Below are positions 7,707-13,388 of a DNA stretch of 13,388 nt, one piece after another. The position numbers and the translations under genes were made by a program. This stretch comes from LMUY01 sp964244655 (GTDB taxonomy: Bacteria; Pseudomonadota; Alphaproteobacteria; Acetobacterales; Acetobacteraceae). Under the pieces are notes generated by a model, which did no database searches, had not been told where the DNA came from, and was given only the letters and a program-made list of their open reading frames with translations. Every line of letters starts with the position of its first letter. Positions within the stretch are counted from its first letter, which is position 1. The stretch lies in NCBI GenBank assembly GCA_964244655.1, contig CAXTJU010000080.1:1-13388 (forward strand), read 5' to 3'.

Positions 7707-7730
7707 CCCGGCGCCACCATTGGCGCCGGG
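7707..7730 (-). terminator. Perfect 10-bp hairpin just after rpsO (attenuator or processing site)
   Basis: CCCGGCGCCA (7707-7716) and TGGCGCCGGG (7721-7730) pair perfectly around a 4-base loop. The hairpin starts 12 bases after the rpsO stop codon. On the minus strand it is followed by CATGAGC rather than a U run, so a simple intrinsic terminator is unlikely. Partial attenuation, 3'-end protection of rpsO mRNA or an endonuclease entry site are better fits. In E. coli a hairpin terminator (t1) occupies the same place between rpsO and pnp. Confidence 0.6.
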
Positions 7731-7742
7731 TCAACGATCGGG

Positions 7743-8012
7743 CTAGCGGCGCAGCGACAGACGCCCGATCAGGGTCTGGTAGCGGTCCTTGTCCTTGTTC
7801 TTCAGGTAGTCGAGCAAGCGGCGGCGGCGGCCGACCAGCATCAGCAGCCCGCGCCGGCTGTGGAAATCCTTGGCGTGGGTCTTGAGGTGCTCGGTCAGGT
7901 TGCCGATCCGCTCGGACAGCAGGGCCACCTGGACCTCCGGGCTGCCGGTGTCGGCGGCCTGGCGGGCATAGTCCGTCATGAGCGCAGTGCGGCGCTCGGC
8001 TGTGATCGACAT
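7743..8012 (-). CDS. rpsO: Small-subunit ribosomal protein S15
   Basis: The protein has 89 residues, exactly the usual size. It reads MSITAERRTALMTDYARQ at the start, then the conserved TGSPEVQVALLSERI, NLTEHLKTHAKDFHSRRGLL and the basic RRRRLLDYLKNKD helix. S15 is a primary binder of the 16S rRNA central domain and nucleates platform assembly. The frame is open further upstream, but homology fixes the start at the ATG at 8012, which has GGAGG 8 bases before it. The gene starts 20 bases after the truB stop. A short hairpin covering the ribosome binding site abuts the start codon. This may be relevant because S15 represses its own translation in E. coli and several other bacteria. Confidence 0.98.
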   Translation of the reverse strand: MSITAERRTALMTDYARQAADTGSPEVQVALLSERIGNLTEHLKTHAKDFHSRRGLLMLVGRRRRLLDYLKNKDKDRYQTLIGRLSLRR

Positions 8013-8025
8013 CGGAGATCCTCCG
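8013..8025 (-). promoter_or_regulatory. Small hairpin covering the rpsO ribosome binding site
   Basis: In the minus-strand RNA, CGGAG and CTCCG pair around a 3-base loop (GAT) immediately before the rpsO ATG. The left arm holds most of the Shine-Dalgarno GGAGG. An alternative pairing uses the CCTCCGGAGG palindrome at 8021-8030. Either would reduce ribosome access and could be a target for S15 feedback. The stem is only 5 bp, so chance is possible. Confidence 0.3.
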
Positions 8026-8032
8026 GAGGGGG

Positions 8033-8953
8033 TTACAGGAGGCGTTCCGGCCGGAGCATGCCCTCGGAGAGGCGGCACAGGCCGATAACGCGCGTCCCCG
8101 CCATGGCACGGGCCAACCCGCCATCGGGATCGGCCGTCCGTGGAATGCGCCCCATCAAGTCCACCAAGCTGATCGCCTGGCCGCGTGACAGGAAGAAGGC
8201 CTCCGCCTCGGTCAAGGCCAGCGCCGGGATGTCGGCCAGCGCGGTCAGGACAGGGAGCAGGAGGTCCGGGGAAGCTGGCGGGGTATCCTCCGCGCCCGTG
8301 CATTTGTCCAGTGAAATCGCCTGCGCCTCGGTGAACGGCCCGACCCGCAGGCGGCGCAGGGCGGCGACGTGGCCGAGCGCGCCGCAGGCGGCCGCCAGGT
8401 CCCGCGCCAGGGAGCGCATGTAGACCCCCTTGCCGGACTGCACGGCGAAGATCGCGGTGTCGGCGTCCGGCCGGCCGATTAGATCGAAGCGGTCGATCCT
8501 GGCGGGACGGGGCTCCAGCACGGGCGCACGGCCTTCACGAGCCATGTCGTAGGCACGCTCACCCGCGACTTTGATGGCAGAGTAGGCCGGCGGCACCTGC
8601 ATGATGGCACCTCGGAAGGCGGGCAGGGCGGCTTCCAGCTCGGCATCCGTGGGCCGTGTCGCGGACGCGGAGGTGACCGCGCCATCCGCATCGTCGGTGT
8701 CGCGTGCTTCGCCCAGCCGGAGGGTGAAATGATAGAGCTTGGTGCCGTCCATGACGTAGGGCACCGTCTTGGTAGCCGCGCCGAAGGCGATGGGCAGAAC
8801 GCCGGTGGCCAGTGGGTCGAGCGTGCCGCCATGTCCTGCCTTTTGCGCGTCGAAACCCCGGCGCACGCGGTTGACCACGTCCGTGCTGGTTATGCCGGGC
8901 GGCTTGTCGATGATGAGCCAGCCGTCGAGCGGACGGCCGCGGCGTCGGCGCAT
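8033..8953 (-). CDS. truB: tRNA pseudouridine(55) synthase TruB
   Basis: This 306-residue enzyme isomerises U55 in the T loop of most tRNAs. It opens with a basic patch (MRRRRGR), then GWLIIDKPPGITSTDVV, followed by the catalytic motif GHGGTLDPLATGVL with nucleophile Asp46 (Asp48 in E. coli). Further family motifs are QVPPAYSAIKVAGERAYDMAREG and SGKGVYMRSLARDLA. The C-terminal part (from about 240) is a small PUA-like region. The gene begins 37 bases after the rbfA stop with only a weak AAGG upstream, so it probably depends on read-through within the operon. No catalytic residue is missing. Confidence 0.97.
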   Translation of the reverse strand: MRRRRGRPLDGWLIIDKPPGITSTDVVNRVRRGFDAQKAGHGGTLDPLATGVLPIAFGAATKTVPYVMDGTKLYHFTLRLGEARDTDDADGAVTSASATRPTDAELEAALPAFRGAIMQVPPAYSAIKVAGERAYDMAREGRAPVLEPRPARIDRFDLIGRPDADTAIFAVQSGKGVYMRSLARDLAAACGALGHVAALRRLRVGPFTEAQAISLDKCTGAEDTPPASPDLLLPVLTALADIPALALTEAEAFFLSRGQAISLVDLMGRIPRTADPDGGLARAMAGTRVIGLCRLSEGMLRPERLL

Positions 8954-8990
8954 GGGGCAGAGCCTTAGAGAATGGGTTCAGCGATGAACG

Positions 8991-9467
8991 TTACGGACCG
9001 TCTCGGCTGGTTGGCGGCTCATCCGCTAAATCCCGTGCCACCTCGGGCTGCCGCAGCAACGCGTCCACGTGCATCGCATATTCCAGCGCCGCATCCGGCT
9101 GGAAGCTGAGTTGCGGCACCACCCGCAGCCGCATACCCTTGGCCAGCTCGCCGCGTAGGTAGGGCGCCGCCCGCTTCAGAGCCGGCAACATCGCTTCTAC
9201 ATCACTCCGTCCTAGCCGCGAGACGAAAGCAGTGGCGTTCTTCAGATCGGGGCTGATCCGAACTTCGGCCACCGTAATCGGCTCACCGGCCAACTCCGGA
9301 TCGCGGAACTCGCCCCGCACAAACAGCGCGGAGAGCAAGTGGCGAATCTCTTCGCCGACCCGCAATTGCCGCTGCGTTGGAGCTTTGCTGGCCCGGGAGC
9401 CCTTGCTCTTGGCCGCCGACCGGCCAGCACCATCACGTTCGGCCCCTTTCTTCTTAGCCTGGGACAT
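8991..9467 (-). CDS. rbfA: 30S ribosome-binding factor A
   Basis: The 158-residue protein has a KH-type fold and takes part in late 16S rRNA maturation and cold adaptation. A lysine- and arginine-rich, probably disordered N-terminus (about residues 1-32) precedes the core, which starts at QRQLRVGEEIRHLLSALF. The core continues through VRISPDLKNATAFVSRLG and ends with the family signature GMRLRVVPQLSFQPDAALEYAMHVDALL. It is somewhat longer than the E. coli protein (133) because of both tails. The ATG lies inside the end of infB (14-base overlap, different frame). It has GAGG 6 bases upstream, supplied by infB codons, which points to translational coupling. Confidence 0.95.
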   Translation of the reverse strand: MSQAKKKGAERDGAGRSAAKSKGSRASKAPTQRQLRVGEEIRHLLSALFVRGEFRDPELAGEPITVAEVRISPDLKNATAFVSRLGRSDVEAMLPALKRAAPYLRGELAKGMRLRVVPQLSFQPDAALEYAMHVDALLRQPEVARDLADEPPTSRDGP

Positions 9468-12066
9468 ACTCCACCTCGAAGCACTCCACCTGGTCCAGCT
9501 CGCGCAAGTCGCTGAACCCGGCGAACGACAAGCCGCACTCGTAGCCGCGGGCCACCTCGCGCACGTCGTCCTTGAACCGCTTGAGCTGGCTCAGCTCGCC
9601 GTTGTGGACCACCACGCCGGCCCGCAGCAGCCGCACCCCGGCGCCGCGCTTGACCAGGCCCTCCGTCACCATGCAGCCGGCGACTTTGCCGGTCTTGGTG
9701 ATGTCGAACACCTTGCGGATTTCGGCGTAGCCCAGGAACCGCTCGCGCGCCTTCGGAGCTACCTTGCCGCGCACCATCTTCTCGATGTCGTCGGCGACCT
9801 CGTAGATGATCGAGTAGTAGCGGATATCCACGCCCTCGCGCAGCGCCAGGTCGCGCGCCTGGCTGGTGGCGCGCACGTTGAACGCCACGACCATCGCGTT
9901 AGACGCCTTGGCCAGCTGGATGTCGCTTTCGGTGATCTGCCCGACGCCGGACAGCAGCACCCGCACCCGCACCTCCTCGTGCGCCAGCTTGAGTACGGTG
10001 ACGTTAATCGCCTCCGCTGACCCCTGCACGTCGGCCTTCACGACGACAGCGACCTCTTTCTGCTCGCCAGCCTGGATGCGGGCCAGCATCTCGTCGAGCG
10101 TGCCGCGGGCGGCCGTCTGCACGCCGCTCGCCGTGTCCTTCAGCTTGCGCTGACGGAACTCGCTGATCTCGCGGGCGCGGCCCTCATTCTCTACCACCAC
10201 AAACGGCTCGCCGGCACGGGGCACGCTGGACAGGCCTTGCAGCTCCACCGGCTCGGACGGGCCGGCAGCTTTTACCGGCTTGCCCTTGTCATCCGTCATG
10301 GCACGAATGCGGCCCCACTCGGCGCCAGCCACCACGATGTCACCGGCGTGCAACGTGCCCTTCTGCACCAGCACGGTCGCCACCGGGCCACGTCCGCGGT
10401 CGAGCCGGCTCTCAATTACCGAGCCTTCGGCGCCGCGGTCGGGGTTGGCCTTGAGGTCAAGCAGCTCGGCCTGCAGCAGGATCGCCTCCTCCAGCTTGTC
10501 GAGCCCCGTCTTCTTAGTGGCGCTCACCTCCACGTCCTGCGTCTCGCCGCCCAGGTCCTCGACCACGATCTCGTGGCTGAGCAGCTCCTGGCGCACGCGG
10601 GCTGGGTTCGCGTCCGGCTTGTCCATCTTGTTGATGGCCACGATGATTGGCGCGCCGGATGCCTTGGCGTGGCGGATCGCCTCGATCGTCTGCGGCATCA
10701 CGCCGTCATCGGCGGCCACCACTAGCACCACGATGTCCGTCACCGATGCACCGCGGGAGCGCATGGCAGTAAACGCCTCGTGGCCCGGCGTGTCGATGAA
10801 GGTAATCTTGTTGCCGGTCGGCATGGTCACTTGGTAGGCGCCGATGTGCTGAGTGATGCCGCCAGCCTCGCCGCGCACCACGTCCGTCGAGCGCAGCGCG
10901 TCCAGTAGGCTGGTCTTGCCATGGTCCACGTGGCCCATAACCGTCACCACGGGGGAGCGGATCTCCATGTCGGTGTCGATGTCGATGTCGCCCTCGATGC
11001 CGAGTTCGACGTCGCTTTCTGAGACCCGGCGGGCGCGGTGGCCGAACTCCTGCACCACCAGCTCGGCGGTGTCGGCGTCCAGCGACTGGGTGACGGTAGC
11101 CATGACGCCCATCCGCATCAGGGACTTCACCACGTCGTTGGCCCGGGCGGCCATGCGGGCGGCCAATTCGGAGACCGTGATGGTGTCCGGCAGGATCACG
11201 TCGCGGGTCACCTTCAGCCCGTCCGAGCGCAACAGCTCCAACTCCTGCTGGCGGCGCTCGCGGTCGCGCTGGCGTCGCACGCTGGCCAGCGAACGGGTCT
11301 TCTCGTCCTCGCCCTCAATGGCGGCCTGCACGTCGATGCGGCCGTCCCGGCGGCCGAGCGCGCCCTTCTTGGCGATGGTGGCCGGTATCTTGCGCACCGG
11401 GATCGCCATGCCGAGGCGGCGGCGCGGGGCCTCCTCCTCCTCGCCCGGCCGCGTGGTCTTCAGGCGCAGCGTTTCGAGCGGCGTCGCTGGCGCGGCCGTG
11501 GAGGGCGTCGCCACCGGAACCGCAGCCACTGCAGCCGTGGGCTGTGCCGCCGCGGGCGCTGCCGCGTCCACTGCCCGGTTGGCCTCCTCGTCGGCTGTGC
11601 GCCTCGCTTCCGCCTCCGCCACGGCGGCCTCGCGTGCCGCCTGCTCGGCGGCCCGGGCAGCCTCGTCGTCGCGGCGACGCGCCTCTTCCGCGGCGGAGAG
11701 GATGGAGATCTTCTCCTGCTCCCGTCGCTCGACGTCGCGGCGGGCCGCGTCCTTTTTCTGCTCCTCCAGCACGCGCTGCCGGGTGGCAAGCTCACCGGCA
11801 GTCAGCGCGCGCCCGGCACCCGGGCTGGGGCGGGTGGGCGCGGCCGGCGCACGCGGCACGCCGGGCAGCGCTGGCGCTGGCGCAGTGACCGGGGCGGCGA
11901 AGGGCTGGCGCTTCTTGCGCACCTCCACCTGGACTTCCTTGGACCGGCCATGGCTGAAGCTCTGCCGCACTGACCCGGCATCCACCGTGCGGCCCAGTTC
12001 CAGCCGCCCTGCGGGGCGCAGCGAAAGCCGCGCCTTGGCCGTATCCTGATCGTTGTTCTCGCTCAT
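9454..12066 (-). CDS. infB: Translation initiation factor IF-2
   Basis: This 870-residue GTPase places initiator tRNA on the 30S subunit and promotes subunit joining. The N-terminus has the alphaproteobacterial IF2-associated domain (RLELGRTVDAGSVRQSFSHG, RSKEVQVEVRKKR). An alanine-, glutamate- and arginine-rich segment, probably helical or coiled coil, follows (about 90-175), then an IF2_N domain (about 275-350). The G domain has G1 GHVDHGKT at 378-385, GGIT, DTPGHEAF, NKMD at 479-482 and SATKK. Domains II, III and the C-terminal fMet-tRNA-binding domain follow (VKRGAGVRLLRAGVVVHNGE, then KRFKDDVREVARGYECGL). The ATG overlaps the upstream gene's stop as ATGA; no strong Shine-Dalgarno is visible, consistent with coupled translation. 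The stop lies 14 bases inside rbfA. Confidence 0.98.
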   Translation of the reverse strand: MSENNDQDTAKARLSLRPAGRLELGRTVDAGSVRQSFSHGRSKEVQVEVRKKRQPFAAPVTAPAPALPGVPRAPAAPTRPSPGAGRALTAGELATRQRVLEEQKKDAARRDVERREQEKISILSAAEEARRRDDEAARAAEQAAREAAVAEAEARRTADEEANRAVDAAAPAAAQPTAAVAAVPVATPSTAAPATPLETLRLKTTRPGEEEEAPRRRLGMAIPVRKIPATIAKKGALGRRDGRIDVQAAIEGEDEKTRSLASVRRQRDRERRQQELELLRSDGLKVTRDVILPDTITVSELAARMAARANDVVKSLMRMGVMATVTQSLDADTAELVVQEFGHRARRVSESDVELGIEGDIDIDTDMEIRSPVVTVMGHVDHGKTSLLDALRSTDVVRGEAGGITQHIGAYQVTMPTGNKITFIDTPGHEAFTAMRSRGASVTDIVVLVVAADDGVMPQTIEAIRHAKASGAPIIVAINKMDKPDANPARVRQELLSHEIVVEDLGGETQDVEVSATKKTGLDKLEEAILLQAELLDLKANPDRGAEGSVIESRLDRGRGPVATVLVQKGTLHAGDIVVAGAEWGRIRAMTDDKGKPVKAAGPSEPVELQGLSSVPRAGEPFVVVENEGRAREISEFRQRKLKDTASGVQTAARGTLDEMLARIQAGEQKEVAVVVKADVQGSAEAINVTVLKLAHEEVRVRVLLSGVGQITESDIQLAKASNAMVVAFNVRATSQARDLALREGVDIRYYSIIYEVADDIEKMVRGKVAPKARERFLGYAEIRKVFDITKTGKVAGCMVTEGLVKRGAGVRLLRAGVVVHNGELSQLKRFKDDVREVARGYECGLSFAGFSDLRELDQVECFEVEYVPG

Positions 12067-12785
12067 TCACCCGTCCGTTCGCTCGACCCGCGCCGCCTCG
12101 GCGCTGGGATGTTCCTCAAACCGTCTTTCGCCGCATCGAGGCTGGTCATGGAAGCCAGCCGGAACGCTTCCGCCATCAGCGACTCAGCCAAGCGGCCCGG
12201 CATCACGGCCACGTGCACTACATGGTCACGACCGAACACCGCGCCCAGGGCCGCGGCGGGCAGGGGCCGCAGCACCGGCATATCCCGCGCTCCCGACAGC
12301 AACCGATGACATTCCTCGTCGCTGCCGTCCGAGGCCTGCACCACCACGCCGGTCCGACCGCTTGCCAAGGCTTCGCGCGCCTTGGCGTACCCTCCGACAG
12401 CTTGACCGGCCCGGCGCGCCAGCCCCAGCAGGTCGATGACCCGCCGGGTCAGGCCCGCTTGGATCGTGGCGACGAGGGCGGGCGGCAGGACCACCGGTCC
12501 GCGCGCGGCCCGCGCGAACCCGCCCCGAAGTGCGGCGGCTTCTACCACATCGGCCCGCGGGCTCAACCAGAATCCCCGTCCGGGCAGCCTTGCAAGCAGG
12601 TCGGGCACGACCGCCCGGTCCGGCCCGAGCACGAAGCGCAGCATGCGGGCGCGTTCGCCGTGCTCTCGGGTGACGAGGCAGCGCCGCATCGGGCCGCGCT
12701 CCTCGTCCTGCGCCGCATCCGCCGGGATGTCCGGGTCAGGCGTCGCCACCCTCCTGGGCTGCTGGCTCGGCGGTTGGGGCTGCAT
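12063..12785 (-). CDS. YlxR (DUF448) domain fused to an L7Ae-like RNA-binding domain
   Basis: The protein has up to 240 residues. The YlxR half shows RRCLVTRE (Cys36), MLRFVLGPD and LPGRGFWLSPR (69-71 GRG). From about residue 112 an L7Ae/YlxQ-like half follows (RVIDLLGLARRAGQAVGGYAKAREAL, then GVVVQASDGS, and VFGRDHVVHVAV). In Firmicutes, ylxR and ylxQ are separate neighbours between nusA and infB; here they are one protein, as in other alphaproteobacteria. A nucleic-acid-binding role in transcription, translation or rRNA processing is inferred, and no reaction is known. The start is uncertain. The ATG at 12785 overlaps nusA by 50 bases without a Shine-Dalgarno. The ATG at 12689 has GAGGAG 9 bases upstream but would place the RRC motif at the very N-terminus. 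A GTG at 12746 is also possible. The stop overlaps the infB start (ATGA). Confidence 0.88.
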   Translation of the reverse strand: MQPQPPSQQPRRVATPDPDIPADAAQDEERGPMRRCLVTREHGERARMLRFVLGPDRAVVPDLLARLPGRGFWLSPRADVVEAAALRGGFARAARGPVVLPPALVATIQAGLTRRVIDLLGLARRAGQAVGGYAKAREALASGRTGVVVQASDGSDEECHRLLSGARDMPVLRPLPAAALGAVFGRDHVVHVAVMPGRLAESLMAEAFRLASMTSLDAAKDGLRNIPAPRRRGSSERTGE

Positions 12786-13388
12786 CGTCGAACCAGTGGG
12801 CGCGGGCGGCCATGATGATGGCGTTGGCGGCCTCCTCGTCGATCGCCTCCGCGCCGACGATCTCGACCAGCTCGTCGCCAGCCAGATCCGCCAGATCGTC
12901 CAACGTTTTGACGCCCTTCTCGCCCAGTTGCACCAGCATCGCCGGGCTCAGCGATTCCAGGGCGGCGATGTCGTCGCCCACGCCCAGCTCGCGGCGGCGG
13001 TCATCCAGCTCGACGTCGCGGCGTTGTAGGAACAGCTCGGCACGGCTGATCAGCTCGCCGGCCACGCTCTCATCGAAGCCCTCGATGTCGGCCAGCTCGT
13101 CGGCCGGGGTGAAGGCCAACTCCTCGACGGAGGTGAAGCCCTCCGTCACCAGCAGGCCGGCGATCATGTCGTCCACGTCGAGGGCTTCCACGAAGATACC
13201 GGTGCGGCGGCGATACTCCTCCTGGCGGCGCTCGCTTTCCTCCGCTTCGGTCAGGATGTCGATGTCCCACCGGGTCAGCTGGCTAGCCAGCCGCACGTTC
13301 TGGCCGCGGCGGCCGATGGCAAGCGATAGCTGCTCGTCCGGCACCACCACCTCGACGCGCCCGGCTTCCTCGTCCATCACCACCTTGG
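12736..13388 (-). CDS. nusA: Transcription termination/antitermination factor NusA, C-terminal part
   Basis: Only the last 216 residues are in the window; the frame runs out through position 13388 without a start. The visible part begins in the second KH domain (EVVVPDEQLSLAIGRRGQNV, RLASQLTRWDIDIL). It continues with an acidic linker and two helix-hairpin-helix-type acidic repeats. The first is LLVTEGFTSVEELAFTPADE and the second is LVQLGEKGVKTLDDLADLAG. It ends in a short Ala/Glu-rich tail. Two such C-terminal repeats occur in the E. coli protein, where they contact the RNA polymerase alpha subunit and lambda N. NusA modulates pausing, Rho-dependent termination and rRNA antitermination. As first gene of the visible part, it places this operon in the rimP-nusA-infB class; rimP would lie outside the window. 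Confidence 0.96.
   Translation of the reverse strand, partial: KVVMDEEAGRVEVVVPDEQLSLAIGRRGQNVRLASQLTRWDIDILTEAEESERRQEEYRRRTGIFVEALDVDDMIAGLLVTEGFTSVEELAFTPADELADIEGFDESVAGELISRAELFLQRRDVELDDRRRELGVGDDIAALESLSPAMLVQLGEKGVKTLDDLADLAGDELVEIVGAEAIDEEAANAIIMAARAHWFDDAAPTAEPAAQEGGDA

Noticed and set aside
7729..7734. TTGACC on the minus strand just after rpsO, resembling a -35 box for a pnp promoter
   Set aside because: At 15-19 bases downstream there is only GC-rich hairpin sequence, with nothing like a -10 box.
10960..11000. Short tandem-like run (gatgtcgatgtcg type) within infB
   Set aside because: It encodes the Asp-rich linker (GDIDIDTDMEI) before the G domain. It is in frame and only a few units long, so it is ordinary coding low complexity.
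11480..11800. Alanine/arginine/glutamate-rich, repetitive-looking stretch in infB
   Set aside because: The IF2 N-terminal linker is normally low-complexity and variable in length among bacteria. No exact repeats or frame disruption were seen.

Overview
The window is a high-GC (by eye roughly two-thirds G+C), densely packed chromosomal segment that looks alphaproteobacterial. The main evidence is the gene order nusA, ylxR-type gene, infB, rbfA, truB, rpsO, pnp on the minus strand. Supporting it are an IF2 with the alphaproteobacterial type of N-terminal domain and a YlxR domain joined to an L7Ae-like domain in one protein. The style of the proteins suggests Rhodospirillales/Acetobacterales, but this is inference and not proven by the sequence. 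I saw no insertion sequence, phage gene, CRISPR array or transfer signature.

Layout, left to right. Positions 1-54 hold the 5' two-thirds of a tRNA-Thr(CGU) on the minus strand, cut by the window edge, with a plausible promoter at 65-93. Positions 213-3843 hold a three-gene plus-strand operon, pqiABC, joined by two ATGA stop/start overlaps. It encodes a PqiA-type membrane protein, a three-domain MCE protein (PqiB) and an outer-membrane lipoprotein (PqiC), a presumed inner-to-outer membrane lipid transport apparatus. It converges, across a 17-base gap containing a GC-rich hairpin, on a minus-strand gene (3861-5273). That gene encodes a nitronate-monooxygenase-like flavoprotein with an unusual cysteine-rich C-terminal extension.

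From 5406 to the right end, everything is on the minus strand and is the classical transcription/translation operon. It is read from right to left: nusA (3' end only), the YlxR-L7Ae protein, infB (IF2), rbfA (30S maturation), truB (tRNA pseudouridine 55), rpsO (ribosomal protein S15) and pnp (polynucleotide phosphorylase). Most junctions are overlaps or gaps under 40 bases. The exception is rpsO-pnp, where 186 bases hold a perfect 10-bp hairpin and an adjacent 9-bp long-range stem, a likely RNA-processing or autoregulation site for pnp.

The genes are mostly well-conserved housekeeping genes. The points most worth a second look are the cysteine-extended flavoprotein, the structured rpsO-pnp leader, and a small hairpin that would hide the rpsO ribosome binding site. 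I do not see convincing evidence for a wholly new multi-gene system.
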